A DNA stretch of 64,000 nucleotides from Basidiobolus meristosporus CBS 931.73 (GCA_002104905.1 MCFE01000378.1:20295-84294), one strand, 5' to 3'; counted from the first letter of the stretch, positions 1 through 12,459 are shown. A program made the numbers and translations. Notes: generated from the sequence alone by a model not told the origin.

Positions 1-1087
1 TGTTTGCCCAAATATTCGTGCTCCGTTCACTACGAAGGATATCTTCATAGAAAAATGGAATTCAATGAGCATGGTGATCTTGCTAGTGACAGATCTTGGC
101 GGTAAAAAACCTATATGCTACTAACTCTATGAAATGAGTATTTACCATCTTGAATCTGAAGCAAACTCTACTTTGTATTGTGGGGGACCAGCTTGCGACT
201 GTACAAATACAAACCAACCCAACTTTACGTTAGTACAATACCTCTAATCGATTTTGAATCCTGATTATATATATCACTAAACTTACCAGCATGGGTCAGT
301 GTCCTGATCCTTTTGAGACTCAAAGTATGCAAAAAACAAAAGTCGGCCTGGCAATAGATTATCAGAAGCGAAAACATGTGTTTAGGGTAATTTGTGCGAT
401 TACGAGGCTATACCTCACAATATACTCTAACAGGTCTGAGGACAGGTCCGGATCGGCGACAGCCAATTTTTACTCCAAGCAAAAACCCGGAAGGAACTTT
501 TGGATTGGATCAACCAGATACAAGCGTCTATCAACATCGCCTCGCCTTTGGAATCAAGGGTAATCTTTCGAATTGTATTACCGAATTTTTGAGCGGATTA
601 TTGACAGCTCCATCTAGAGAATGCCCACATTTACCACCTCCCCCCAAGCTGTTCATGGTTTTTAAGCCATCATTGGCGGTAAAGCTATGGGCCATCAAGT
701 TAGCTTCGCCTCAAAGCCGTGGCGCTATCCCCTTTGTTAGGAATATTTATATTGTGAATACACTTCAGTTTTCGAGGTAAACCTTGGGGGAAGCTGGGCC
801 CTCGAAGCCTTTGTATAATTCATTTCTTGTCGTTTGAAAATATGAATAAAATTTGGTATTATTTCCAATGAATTTGCACTGTTTAATCAAGCTTACAAAA
901 TACCTACAAACATGGCAGTTACTACGATAGCATATAGTTCATTATGGACCAATACAATTAAGCGGCTAGCATTTTGATGGTATTATTGATACTATTGGTA
1001 AAAATATCAGGGATTCGGCCGCCTTAGATTCTTGGGTATTTTGGCCCAACTCTCCAACACTTAGACTTTCTTTCTTTTATTCATCAC
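1..1087. other. Left-edge region, no gene resolved
   Basis: No complete gene can be supported here. Two short open stretches (about 291-386 and 394-780 on the plus strand) have some coding-like composition, but joining them through the GT at 387 and the AG at 432-433 puts a TGA immediately into frame, so no spliced model works. The first ~105 bases are open in frames 1 and 2 and could be the 3' end of a gene entering from the left. The last ~100 bases lead into the GYF-domain gene and presumably hold its promoter. Confidence 0.4.
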
Positions 1088-2119
1088 ATGAAACGTAAAG
1101 ATCAAGATTTAGAGTTTGATTTTTCTGAAGGTCTCGAACAGCCAAAAAGACGCAGAGGTGCTGTTAATCTCGATGGCTATGGCAGTGAGGCTTCAAGCTC
1201 CGATTCTGAAGAAGAAGAGGTAGCTCCTAATGCCGATAACAAGCTAGATATGAACGAAGTGGAGGGCGAAGTGTCTGATTCAAACTTTGATCTGAACGAA
1301 AATGGTGAACCGCTCATGGAGGCATTCAACATGAAAGAAGAATTAGAAGAAGGCTCCTTTGATTCTCAAGGAAACTATGTAAGAAACGATAAGGATCCAA
1401 ACGCATTCCATGACAATTGGTTAGAAGGGGTCACTAAAACCGATATGGAAAAAGCCAAAAAGGCTCAAGAAAAACAGGATGCCATTCGGCGCTCCGAACA
1501 AAATAAGGACATGCGGGACTCGAATCAATGGACCGTAGAAGAGCTACAAATGGAGATTTTAAACCTTATGCAACCCCATGAGACGGTTTTGAACGCTCTA
1601 TCAAGATTAAATGGCGGCAGAAAAAAAATATCGCGTAACCAGCAGCTTAAGAATAAGAAGAAGGGCAACGAAACCAAAACAGAATCAGCCGTAAGTAGCG
1701 CAGTCGAAGAGAAGAAAAAGAAAGCTATAGAGAGGATGACTGATCTTTGCGATCGCATGATGGCTGCTGGAAAGTTCAACATTTACGAGCAAACATATGA
1801 ACAGATCGTGCGCCTTTTGCGTATAGAGGAAAGAATTCCCGATGACTGGATTCCAGGCACACAATTGATTACAGCATTCAGTGAGTTACCCGATATTGAT
1901 ATAGACGATGGAGCTGCAGCCGACGCCGACATTGCCAACGAACTGTGGGAGTACAAGTGGGTTGGTGTAGATAACAATGATGGGACATATGGCCCGTACC
2001 CTACTTCTGAAATGAAGAGTTGGCAGGAGCAAGGGTTTTTTGACGGAGGTAACATTGTTGTTAGAAGAGCCGATCAGCCTGATGCCCAATTTGTTGACTT
2101 GAAATCTGTAAATTTCTGA
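1088..2119 (+). CDS. GYF-domain protein, CD2BP2 / Lin1 (U5 snRNP) homologue
   Basis: Intronless 343-residue protein. The C-terminal ~59 residues (about 285-343) form a GYF domain: a W-x-Y-K-W opening, then GPYPTSEMKSW and QGFFDGG, matching the family pattern G-P-[FY]-x4-M-x2-W-x3-G-[YF]-F. The N-terminal half is acidic and basic in blocks (KRRR near residue 21, an EEEE run near 42), with lysine-rich predicted coiled or helical stretches near 190-215. This is the layout of CD2BP2 (animals) and Lin1/Snu40 (fungi), nuclear components of the U5 or tri-snRNP that bind proline-rich partners through the GYF domain. The start is the ATG after a short pyrimidine-rich leader, and no upstream in-frame ATG is seen. 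A possible polyadenylation signal AATAAA lies at 2302-2307. Family assignment is firm; the exact spliceosomal role is inferred. Confidence 0.9.
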   Translation: MKRKDQDLEFDFSEGLEQPKRRRGAVNLDGYGSEASSSDSEEEEVAPNADNKLDMNEVEGEVSDSNFDLNENGEPLMEAFNMKEELEEGSFDSQGNYVRNDKDPNAFHDNWLEGVTKTDMEKAKKAQEKQDAIRRSEQNKDMRDSNQWTVEELQMEILNLMQPHETVLNALSRLNGGRKKISRNQQLKNKKKGNETKTESAVSSAVEEKKKKAIERMTDLCDRMMAAGKFNIYEQTYEQIVRLLRIEERIPDDWIPGTQLITAFSELPDIDIDDGAAADADIANELWEYKWVGVDNNDGTYGPYPTSEMKSWQEQGFFDGGNIVVRRADQPDAQFVDLKSVNF

Positions 2120-2301
2120 CCACATATCTACCACTTATTACCGAAACAATATTACCTGGATTCTAGCAATGCTGGATAATATAACCACCAAGGTGGATGG
2201 TATGAACTGTTGCTGGCATAAAGGGAGAGGGGGTGTATATCATTGGGCCGCCTGCCTATGGTAAAGCAAAGATGTCACCTACATGGTGCTTGTGTGCACC
2301 A

Positions 2302-2307
2302 AATAAA
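2302..2307 (+). promoter_or_regulatory. Candidate polyadenylation signal AATAAA
   Basis: AATAAA hexamer about 185 nt after the stop codon of the GYF-domain gene, on the same strand. Position and sequence fit, but there is no transcript evidence. Confidence 0.4.
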
Positions 2308-3947
2308 TTATTATTGACCCTAAAGGCAATTATGATGACAAGAGACAAACTGGTAACATGCCACAAAGCCACAAACTTTGGCTGTGAGAGGGATTGTTGA
2401 AGAGCGGATCAGTTGGGTTCTTCAGCCGGACGTATCTGTGATGGTAGTTGTTATCTGATACCTGTTCAGCAATCTCACCTATTCCATCTCGGGAATTTTG
2501 GAAAAGTTGGTTGACAAATGCTGACACAGATTGGCACCAGTCACCGAAATCGATTTCCATCGAGAGGTCTGTGAATATTCCAACCATCTAAGCTGTTGCT
2601 TGATGACCCAAAAGGTGAGGTGAGACGACGCAACAGCCTTAGGATCCAATAATACCATCTTCAGGACTGTCTAACAATGGGAAGATATTTCTGTTAGTGT
2701 CATGGGTCTGAGCCTCTTGTGATACCGGAACGGCGTATTTCCAGATACGCCAAGAATGTTGGTTGATTTTCTCATCATTCAAGCCAAGAGGTGCCGAATA
2801 GTCCGCAGATCCCCAAGTCGCATACAGTCCTCACCTACCTTGAATGTACGCCACCGACATTCATCCGAAATTCTCTATTCTTTGTCAAATGGTTGTACAC
2901 GTTTTACAAACCGACCTCCCTACTGATGGCGGTCAAATCTTGAAGCTACCCATCCAATCCAGTGGACTTATTCCATCGCTCAGATATATCCGCCACCAGA
3001 TCTGTAAACGCATCGATCATGGTGTTTGGAGTACACGGGCAAAGCTAGGCATGGTCAGATCAGCCTTTCATCGCATTGATGCGATTCGAGATGATAAGCA
3101 AAGTAATCCCAAGACCTAACGGATGGCTAAAACATCAATCTATGTGTCTCCATCAACCACCTTCCCAATTGAGGAATAGGAGATAGCCCAAAAGCCAAAT
3201 ACGAGATTGGCAAGGCTGTAGAACGTCGCTAATGAAGATCAATGATGTATGTTTAGTCATGCTAGACAGCCCAAAGGAAGTAGCGCCTCGAATGAATCTT
3301 GAATCAGTAACACCTGGAGCAAAGTATGTATGTGAGATCCATCGAACTAATCCATTCATGGGGTAATAAGAAAGAACCCAAGCGCAGTCAATACAGAATC
3401 TTGAACGCACGTCATTGGCTTGTATCTCGTTCAGAGTTGATTGATCTCTAATTTAGAAACCTACATGGCAGCAGATCACATGAAGCGTGAGCTGGCGATA
3501 ATATGGGAGTTGGGGGAATATGCATAGCCTCGAGTGAGCTTAATAGGCTAGGCATTGCAGAGAACACCTACTTCTCTGCTGGCTATCCAACACTACAGAT
3601 GACTGATAAGGATGACGTATAGTCAGCGACAACTCCTGACAAAGTGGGATTCGCGATTCGACAATTGCGGATTTGAAACTGCGGTCGAACACAACAAATG
3701 TATTATGCAACACGTTAACAACGTTCCACGCCAACATGGATGATTCATTCAACATTCTCGTGCCAACAATTCACTACATTCGTATTTTACATGATACTGG
3801 AGGGGAGGACAACTCGTGGATGGCATGAACACAAGCCAGGTCTTATCCGGATCATATTCGATGGTTTTCTACAGACACTGAATGGGGTCGATGGATTTGA
3901 ATTTACCGTTAAAAACAGGAGCTCTATCCTAATTAGAGTTACCCACG
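2308..3947. other. Intergenic region with unresolved coding-like fragments (minus strand)
   Basis: No gene could be assembled. On the minus strand several stretches read like exons separated by GT...AG gaps: roughly 2330-2587 (85 codons, rich in D/N/S, with a YHHRYVRL segment), about 2650-2820 (contains WGSADYSAPLGL), about 2985-3035 (contains IDAFTDLVADISERW) and 3153-3410. The reading phases do not join with canonical splice sites, so this could be a decayed multi-exon gene or a real gene with sites I failed to place. I do not recognise the family. Short open frames at 3540-3755 (-) and 3740-3985 (+) look like chance. Confidence 0.3.
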
Positions 3948-5002
3948 TTAGACCACCTCGTAAGCAGGTGGTAATGGGCATGTAGAGCCAATTGAGTTGT
4001 AAGCCGGTGGTGCTAGTGTCACCTCGCTGAACTCCAATGGTTGTACAACAATGGGAAAGCGGTGAATAACAGTGTCTAGGACAAGGCCGCCTTGGGAAAT
4101 GCAGAATTTCACGACAAGTTTGTGGCTGACCTCGATGTGATCCGGACCACAGTCACTCTTGACAGAATCGGGTACCTGAACATGGATGGTTGCCTCCCAG
4201 TCGCTTACATTTTCCGGGCGTGAATAATCCTGGGCGAGGTCGGAAAGCCTTTTGCTCTGGACTGAAGGGCGGACGAAGCTTGCACTACGATAGATCGTAT
4301 ATTCACGCATGCTCGCATGAATTCTATCCACCTCTAGAAGTGGATCGGTTATGTAGAAGTGGAACGTAACAGGAAACGTTTCACCAGGGGCAAAGGTGGT
4401 GGAGGGAATGGCGGCTTCGTAATACATCCGCGATGCCCACGTTCCCGATATCATGGTGTTTGGAGAATCGGTGAATTCTAGCGTAGAGGGAAGTGGTACT
4501 CGATGGATGACCAGGGGACGGGAGATTTTAGTTGTACGATGAAAACCAGGCCTTTCAAGAACAGCGTACAGTTTGTAGATGATTTTTCCATGGGAAACCT
4601 TGACGCTTTCTGGCAGTTTTCCGCTCAACGGATACTCAAAATCGTACTGATATCTCCCCTCCTCAAGGGTATGTAGCTGGTGCGAGCGCTCAAGGATAGG
4701 CCATGTTTGATCTATTAATGACTCCTCCCTCCTAGGCATATCTAGGAAACGAGTTTCATTAGCAGCTGCATTGCTCGGGCATGACATGACATTGAACCTT
4801 TCATACCGCTATTCATCTTAAGCTTTAGCTTCCCCTTAAGTCTTAGAAAAAGTGTCTTCACCTTTGTTTCTTTCTCCAGGTTTACTTTCAAAGTACCGCG
4901 AAGAGCACAGCCAACCGATTGGTCTGCTGTGCCATGCATGGTAAGTGTGTCCTCATTCAGAACGATTTCAAGCATATTAGATGGTTGTATATTCTCCTGC
5001 AT
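3948..5002 (-). CDS. Alpha-arrestin (arrestin-related trafficking adaptor) with two PPxY motifs
   Basis: Two exons, 5002-4798 and 4741-3948, joined across a 56-nt intron (GT...TAG, CTAAT branch point 14 nt before the AG), give 332 residues. The N-terminal ~150 residues read as an arrestin N-domain (LEIVLNEDTLTMHG, then beta-strand-like VKTLFLRLKGKLKL). The C-domain follows, with the typical PVTFHFYITDPLLEVDRIHA and ending in VVQPLEFSEVTLAPPAY. Two PPAY motifs at residues 313-316 and 326-329 are the docking sites for WW domains of Rsp5/Nedd4 ubiquitin ligases. The family adapts these ligases to plasma-membrane transporters for ubiquitination and endocytosis. The start ATG is chosen because it precedes the first arrestin strand and the region upstream is closed. 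The protein is shorter than many fungal ARTs (often >500 residues) but contains both arrestin lobes. Confidence 0.85.
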
Positions 5003-7380
5003 GTTGGTTGTTTCGGTTTACGAGAAAAGGGCTCAACAGTCTTGGCTCCTCGGTACTAAGGAGTAGAGAGTAAACAATGGGGGGCTGCCTGACAAAGATC
5101 GGGAGTAGAATGGAAGAGCTTACAAAGTCAAACTTGCCAATGAATGGGCTTTCAATTTATATTCGAGTGCTTGGAATTTCGCCGCTATACCAAACAATTG
5201 TGACGGCCCATCTTTTCCAACTGGAAAAACTGTATAGTTCAGCCGCGGAATTCTGATTGGTACGAGGCTGACTGGTTTGCTGAGGCCGAGAGTTTATCCT
5301 TGCAGGCTAGTTTTATCTCAAATCAAGAAATAACCGAGTAGTAATTACTAAGACAAACACGACAAACATGAGAAATATCTGGCTCCATTTCAATTCTACA
5401 GCCCCTATTAGCTCAAAGCTATATAATCCTCTGATTCTATCAACAAATCTCTCGAGCGATGGCTCACGATAGGGATTTAAACTGTTTTGGGTATGAGCTT
5501 GGTAAATCATAAGGAAGCTGCTGCTCTCTATGATACACCAACCCAGTCGCTCTCCAAGAAAGGAAGGCCGACGAAATCACGTTCACCATGAGATTTGACC
5601 AATGGGTTGGCGAGAAGCGATGCGGTACCTGCAAAAACAGCTAGCAATTTGGGAAAGGTCACAGAGTGGTTGCCTCATATCTAGGTCACCCACTATCTAC
5701 ATCATTGCCCATTAGCGAAAAAATGGATTTAACCAATCATTGGTCGTTGGAGAGGATGTTTTTAGTCTAGTGCATAGGATTCAATTGACTCAAGGTGGTG
5801 ACACGGCCCACTCTACAGTTTAGATTGGGAACAGAAATAAAAGCAAATCATAAATGGATCAAAAACCCTGGAGAAGTCTCAAGCTGTGCCTTCCTCATTT
5901 TTTTCTATTAGACATATCTAACATATCCGCAATTTCCATATCTCAATGGACCTTGGCTCTAACTCCCAGCAACTTCAGCAGAGTTGCGCCGAATAACTCT
6001 TATATACACTTGGCTTACAGGCACAACCACTGCCTTGTAAATTTACTGTCTTAGCTAGGGTGCCGTGGGTTAGCCAAGCATTTGTAGCCACCAAACTATT
6101 TGTTGTGAGTCTTGATTGCTCCACCCTTAGATATAGGCTTTAGGAGTGGGTGTGGGCCTTCACAATATCACAGGTTACAGTATACTATCAGAAAACCCTA
6201 TGATTATGCTAAAAGGTGATGGGTGGGTTTAGAGTTACCAGCATACTGGCTAAGGAGCAGGAGACAACAACCTATGTAACACAAGGACTTACTCTATGCC
6301 CGAAGAAAACCAATGCCAGGATTATGTAGCATTCTATTAAAGGACGTAAAGCAAATCTATCTCCACGAAAGCCGAGCTTTTTTGGTGCATCTGCTAAAAT
6401 TGGAGGGTGTCCGGCATCTACAGACCCATTGTTGAAACAACCAGCGTCATTGTATGAAAATAACCCTCAGAAAACTGGATTCCATCAAAATCACTTACGC
6501 AACCATGAGACGCCTATACTGTGAGGATTGATTTGAAGACTAATGCTTAGCTTCTGGAATGAATTGCTCGATTCCAGTTTTCTGAACCGTTGCTTTTTCA
6601 GATCAGAAAGATGATTCGCCTTGTGCTGATGTATGTTTCAAACAATGTACTTTGAAATGTGGATGTACGGCATTGGCAATTAGGCTTCAGAAACGACACC
6701 TCGTGATTCACATGGCCGCAAGATGATTGGCGAATTAGTCTCATGTGAGGTGTGAAGAGCCAACGAGCTTCCTCGTTAGCATACTCCAAGCTGCGTAATT
6801 TGCTGATATGCAAGATAAGTTGAAACCTAATAGCATTCTATCAAAGAGTTTTGGTCACATAGTAGAGATACGTTCTAACATTGTCCGTGCATTATCTATG
6901 CATAACAATTAGCTCGGAAGCAGGCCAAGCTGAATTTAAGTACGCACTTCCGATGATGGCTAAGGTCTGGTTATTTCACAAGCACCATATTGACTTGGGC
7001 CTCGTCTTCTCTTCATGCTACGATCCAACTCTTGCATACGACAGATACCTTTCCCAGCTTGTTGATCAAACTGCAAAGAGTACACGAATAGTTGGTGCTT
7101 GCGCACCAGGTGTATGCACAAGAAATGGGGCCACCAAGAATAGTCGATATTTCCCTATGCAGAATAATCAGTCCTCTTTGTCATCCTAGCCAATCATCCT
7201 GTGTCCACTGAAGATACGAGAGGCTCCCTAGTCTTAGAACACTAATTTTCCCTTAACTGGCTACCTCCGATCCAATCAGGTGGACTGGTTAGGATCTGGT
7301 GGACGGTAGGGAGGGGAAGATTCATCGCCTGTACAACCGTAATTGGCTGGCCTTGATCTAGTTTCATTACAACAGCCAAG
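5003..7380. other. Long intergenic region, nothing recognised
   Basis: About 2.4 kb between the arrestin gene start (-) and the small ORF at 7451 (+). Open frames here are short (71 aa at 6598-6813 -, 102 codons from a non-ATG start at 6881-7189 +), do not show domain patterns and have no supporting splice sites. I see no repeats, tRNA or transposon ends. It presumably carries the divergent promoters of the flanking genes. Confidence 0.4.
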
Positions 7381-7388
7381 TATTTAAG
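7381..7388 (+). promoter_or_regulatory. TATA-like element upstream of the 88-residue ORF
   Basis: TATTTAAG starts 70 nt upstream of the ATG at 7451 and is followed by a purine-rich stretch and a pyrimidine-rich leader (CACTTTTTCTTATC) just before the start. This is a plausible core promoter by position and composition only. Confidence 0.35.
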
Positions 7389-7450
7389 AGGAGGAAGGCA
7401 TCCATGACACATTCGCCAACTGCACACTTTTTCTTATCTAGTATCTTATA

Positions 7451-7717
7451 ATGGAAAATTATAGCAACGATTATCATAATAGCGACAATTGGCACGAGGA
7501 CGGCTCTCTCACGCGCTCACTCTCCTCCATGCTAAAACCCTACATGTCGGAGGAGTCCCTGTCCGATATCGCCTTGGAGGGCCTTCGTGGCTCCTTATCC
7601 TCCTCGGATTTCTCCCAGTACAAGCATACTGATGTTGAGCCAGAAGAAGAGGAGAAGACCACATCCAATCTGGATATCTTTCTTGTTTTAACCCTTGGAG
7701 CCGCTCTTTTGCTCTAG
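7451..7717 (+). CDS. Small hypothetical protein with acidic body and hydrophobic C-terminus
   Basis: Single-exon ORF of 88 residues that I do not recognise. It starts with an N/D/S/Y-rich segment, has a serine-rich middle (about 25-58) with two SLS-type clusters, then an acidic run EPEEEEK (about residues 62-68). It ends in a ~14-residue hydrophobic stretch (IFLVLTLGAALLL) right at the C-terminus. That layout resembles a tail-anchored or GPI-like C-terminus, but no N-terminal signal peptide is seen, so a short tail anchor is the likelier reading. A TATA-like box lies 70 nt upstream. Codon use is balanced and the frame has no competing long ORF. It could still be a chance ORF; conservation in relatives would decide. 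Confidence 0.5.
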   Translation: MENYSNDYHNSDNWHEDGSLTRSLSSMLKPYMSEESLSDIALEGLRGSLSSSDFSQYKHTDVEPEEEEKTTSNLDIFLVLTLGAALLL

Positions 7718-8695
7718 AAGGCCGACTTCACCAAGTTATCTCTATCTGAATATCTCAATATTTGGTTCTGTACATACCTCTAAACTATCCGTGCTTTCTC
7801 AAATTCATCAAACTTAACTCATTAAACTTGCTAATAGCTAAATCCGATGGCATTCGGATTTACCTTTATATCCAAGTAGTAAACAATGATGCCACAAGGT
7901 TGAGTTCTGGTCAACTTTGTGAACTATGGCTGTTGGCGGTGATGAGAGGTTGAGGAGTATATATCTCCCAACCACGGTGATTCATGTTTGATTTATGACA
8001 ATTGGACCTTTGTCACCAACTTGCTTCTTGTTTTCAACACCTCCAACGCTTCGGCTGGTCGAAGCACTTCTACGTGCCGACTGTTATCATCTCTGGTGAG
8101 GGCAATGGAAAACAAATATCAAGGTAGATGATATTGGTGTAACAAAACCGCTCGTTCGCCTATATCGTGCAATGTGGGACTAGAAGATTTTCTGCTCGCT
8201 GATTCATCTGGTCCATTGGCATCAAACATGGTCTATAATCTCTGGTGTCATGACAATTCTCATGGCCAAATGTGGTAGTCGAGCTCATATAAATGGTGAA
8301 TGGTTAATGGTCCAAGGTAATAATTTGAGTTTATTTTGGGTTGCAGGCCAATTAGAACCTGACCAAATGCTCGTAATTTGATATGGGTTTCTATTTAAAT
8401 ACGCTTGTCTTTTCCCCAGGTATCATAATACTAATTTTAGCTGCCTGATCTCATATTGATCCAATGATATCATTGATAGTCTCTGTATGATTCGTATTTA
8501 GAGCACAATATAACAGTGTGAGCAAGTCATCCAGAAATATTTTATTGCTTCTTGCAAGTTGACCAAGCTCAACAGAGTCAGTGATACAGTCGGTACTTGA
8601 GATATTCGGGGCAGAATCTATTCCAACTCAGTATTGGAGGTTGGGTTCAATTAATTCACTTTGACCAGGGCGACTGAAAATCGCGGCATGCTACC
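7718..8695. other. Intergenic / promoter region of the CSC1-like gene
   Basis: No gene recognised in ~980 bases. AT-rich boxes occur at about 8286-8293 (ATATAAAT) and 8391-8400 (TATTTAAATA), the latter ~300 nt upstream of the CSC1-like ATG. Either may be a promoter element, implying a long 5' leader, but nothing in the sequence settles this. Confidence 0.35.
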
Positions 8696-11600
8696 ATGAC
8701 CACACTTGATACTGCCAAAAATTATTCGTCAACTATCGTTGGTGTTGGGACACAGCTAGCGCTTACAACTGCCGTTTCAGCATTCAGTTTTGCAGCATTT
8801 GAGGTCCATCGACGGTGGAAATTAACAAAGCATCTCTATATAAATAGGTGTACTTTAGAAAAGTCAGCAATTTCAACTATTTTTTCAAGCGTCCCACTCT
8901 CGTTAACCTGAATCTATTATTGTTTTTGAAACTTTTAGGAACCCGAGTCCACTTCCTTCAGAAGCTCCTTTCGGCTGGATATGGACAACCATGACTTTGA
9001 ACGAGGAGTTCTACTTGTCACATGTCGGTCTAGATGCTGCAATGTACATACGATATCTTAAAATGGCTTTTCAGCTAATGTTATTTAGTTCCATAATTAT
9101 TGGCTCGATAGTACTGCCGTTAAATTTTTTTGCTCAGGAAACGACCTTAAACCAGATAGAGAAAGTGTCCATAGGCAACATACCGGTGGGATCCAAAATG
9201 CTTTGGGTGCACTGGATTATGACCCATTTTTTCTCATTTTATGTTCTCTATCTATTGTACAAAAACAGCAAAGATCAGGCTTTCCTTCGCATTCAGTATC
9301 TGCAATCTCAGGCTCGGAAAGGATGCATCCATACCCGTACCGTAATGGTCACTCACATCCCGGAAACGCTTAGACACGAGCAGCGGTTAAGGGTGTACTT
9401 CGACAGCCTGGGCGCCGGAAATGTAGAGTCGGTTGTTTTTGTTCGACGGGTTAGCAAACTCACCCGTAAAATCAAAAGAAGAAACGAGGCACTGAAGCAA
9501 TTGGAGCGCTGTCACCAGAGATTGGCTCGCGGTTTGATTGACGATCTGAAGAGCAAAGGTATTCGAGCATTCGATCATTATGATCTTACTTCCGAAAAAA
9601 GCAGCAAGCTTGGCGAGATTGTGAGCAAGATTTTACCGTTAGTTGAAAACAAGAGGCAGTCAAAGAGGTCACCTTTACCCACGATCAACCTAGAAGGTAC
9701 ATATCCAGACTTGTGGGAGTTGATATGTCGAATTGATCGCGTGCTTCTCGACAAATACCAAACCAAACACAACCTGGGGGTTTTTCATACTGGGCCACCG
9801 GTAGTGACCATAGATTATATGTTGAAGAGATTCAACAAGCTCGAGCACCGAGTAGCAGAGTTGCGGTCCTTGACTGAGAGTGCCAGCTACTATAAGCCCA
9901 CTAGCACCGCCTTTTTGACATTCGAAACACAGGTCTCCGCCCAGTTGTGCGCCCAAAGCATTGTATCTTCGAAGCCGGAAACTTGCCACACGAAAATGGC
10001 ACCGGAGCCTCGAGATCTGTTATGGTCCAATCTAACATATAACTCCCAACACAAACTTTTACGGAGATTTCTGGTCAACTGTAGTGTGTGGTAAGTCAAC
10101 GTAGCAATACTTTCATGGTTGAAGGTGAGATTAACCTGGCTCTGATCAAGGGCTCTGACTATCTTGTGGCTCTTCCCATCCACATACTTTGTTAGTTTTG
10201 CGTCTTACAACAAGGTCGTTGAGAAATTGCCTTGGATAAAGATCATTGAAACGGGAAGCCCTTGGATCAAGAACCTGATTGAAACCATGCTTCCATCCAT
10301 CTTAATATCGCTCTTCATGATTGCAATGCCAAATATAATACTAGGTAAAGTACATCTCTGGCCGGATGTGTATGCCTCCAGCGAGTGGGTTTTGAATGAC
10401 ATTTTGCTTTCTATGTACAGGAATCTCCTCCTTTGAGAGCTTTCCATCTTATTCTCAACTAGAGATGGCGTCCATTAATCGTTATTACCGCTTTGCGATT
10501 TTCAATGTTCTATTCGTGTTTCTTTTGGGATTTGCATTCATTGATGTAATCCTCGCCGTCATTCAATCGCCTACGAGTATTGTTGAAGTTTTGGCTAATA
10601 ACATCCCCAAGGTACCGTTTATATGCCATGACTATAGAATATTAACCATCCAGCCTAACAAACTTGGAACTCTAGGGCGCAGCGTTCTTTATTAATTACG
10701 TTATTCTTCAAACATGCTCTCATGGGCTTGAGATCCTTCAAGTAGGGGCGCCTTTGTTTCATTGCTACGCTTTTGCCAATTCTTGGGTTTGTAAAACACC
10801 TCGTGAATTGCAAACCCGTCGAAAGCCATGGGCATTTCCTTACTACTATTATCTTCCGATGCACCTCCTGATCCTTGTCATCTGCATCACCTATTCCATT
10901 ATCAATCCGCTGATCCTGTTTTTCGGCGCGATATATTTTGGAATCGCGCTAGTGGTGTACAAATATCAGTTTGCGTACGCCTACGTTAAATCTTACGAAG
11001 CAAATGGGAAGATCTGGAAGTACATCTTTCGCTACATAAGTCATGGGCTTGTTATTTTCCAGCTGACCATGTTAGGAGTCATTTCGTTGAGGAATTCATT
11101 TGTATCTGGAATGACGTTGATCCCTCTACTTGGGTGCACTATATATTTTGTTTATTACTGCCAGAGCACCTATCGTGAGCATACGAAATACGTACCTCTG
11201 GACGCTCTATACGAGCGTGAGGAAGCCATGGAAATGATGCATTCTAATACTATTCAGTCCGCTACCACATGCACTGAGAATGGGTCCTCAAGCTCGTCAG
11301 ATCCTGGAAAGCAAAAATCTGTCATGACTTTACAGAGCCCAGTCACACCCACCTCACCCTTGGAAAATCGAGAACATCATCGTTCATACAAAGAGAAACA
11401 GGCCGAAAATGAGGATTCCAGCATCCCTGGTATATCTGTACCCAAACGTCGGAGGCGCTACCCTGGTGATTTTGGCAAAATGTCTGCTGCAGGCACCTAT
11501 CCTTCACTACCCGACAGCCCATACAGTTATAAGCATTTCGACTATAATGCTAAATCACCAGTGAAGCAAAAACTTCTCAAAATCCAAAACCAGATATTCT

Positions 11601-12316
11601 CCAATCCACTCCTTTCGCTCCTGTGGCAACCAACCAACGACCAAGTCAATTGTATCGACGGTGGCCCCAGCGACCCTCGAGAGGTGTTGCCCATCTCCGT
11701 TCTTCCAAATCGAGAAACTCACCAAGATGACACTAATCCATTCGAGACGTACCTTCATCCTGATCTAATAAGGCCCCTACCCCGCTCTCTTTGGCTTCCA
11801 CGAAACCCTTATCGCCATCTCTATGATCTAGATAATGAAGTGCGCGATCTGGATGCGGCCATCACGTCCTCCACATTTGTGCCATCAACCATGGGAGGTG
11901 ATTCTACACTTGGATTTGGAGAACGCACAGTTCCCGCCATTCGTCGAAATCATCCCTCTCGAGAGACCCATACTGGTAGCAAGCTTCCTGCTCTTTTCAA
12001 CTCCGTTCGCTCCGTCGCAGCCAGATCTATCATCACTCAGCGATCATTTGAAGTTTCGAAGTTGCGAGGGGAGCCGTCAGATGCATCCGGATCCACGGTG
12101 ACTAGCAAGAGCAGACCAGCCTCTGGGCTGATTAATTTACTTCGAACATTCTCGTCCAAAGCATCTCTGGAGAATGTAAACGCAAGCAGAACACGGTCGA
12201 TCAATTTGACCGAGTTTCCCGAGCATTACAGTGACGGCCCACTTAGTGAATACGGCTCCAAGATTGAGGAGAACTATTCGCCGAGAAGCTCCATTTCGAG
12301 TGGAAGGAGCGTATAG
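8696..12316 (+). CDS. CSC1/RSN1 family calcium-permeable stress-gated cation channel (TMEM63/OSCA type)
   Basis: Five exons: 8696-8847, 8939-10090, 10151-10344, 10421-10611, 10676-12316. Introns of 91, 60, 76 and 64 nt all begin GT and end AG. The product is 1109 residues. Order of parts: N-terminal membrane helix (exon 1), two more helices in exon 2 (around YLKMAFQLMLFSSIIIG and MTHFFSFYVLYLLY), a long cytoplasmic PHM7-like domain starting VMVTHIPETLRHEQRLR with a basic coiled region, then the 7-TM RSN1-type core spanning exons 3-5 (VSFASYNKV, PSILISLFMIAMPNI, FINYVILQT, PYYYYLPMHLLILVICITYS). A ~370-residue Ser/Pro-rich cytoplasmic tail follows. The family forms osmotically or mechanically gated cation channels in fungi, plants and animals. 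A start 24 residues before the first helix is the only in-frame ATG close by. The long tail resembles fungal members. Family certain; physiological trigger inferred. Confidence 0.92.
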
Positions 12317-12459
12317 TTTGATAGCCCGGGCGTCAGCCTATCCACCCTCATATTCTTGGGAGCCTTAGAGACTTTTAAATATTGACCATTGTAAAGTATA
12401 ACGGGGGGAGTGAATCCAGTTTTTCGCATTTATGTAGTCAGTAATCATTTTTGGAGCTT

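Noticed and set aside
394-780. 128-codon plus-strand ORF near the left edge
   Set aside because: No ATG start, no splice joining with the preceding open stretch, no recognisable domain; left as unresolved sequence.
6881-7189. 102-codon plus-strand ORF
   Set aside because: Non-ATG start, no family pattern, no promoter or splice evidence; likely chance.
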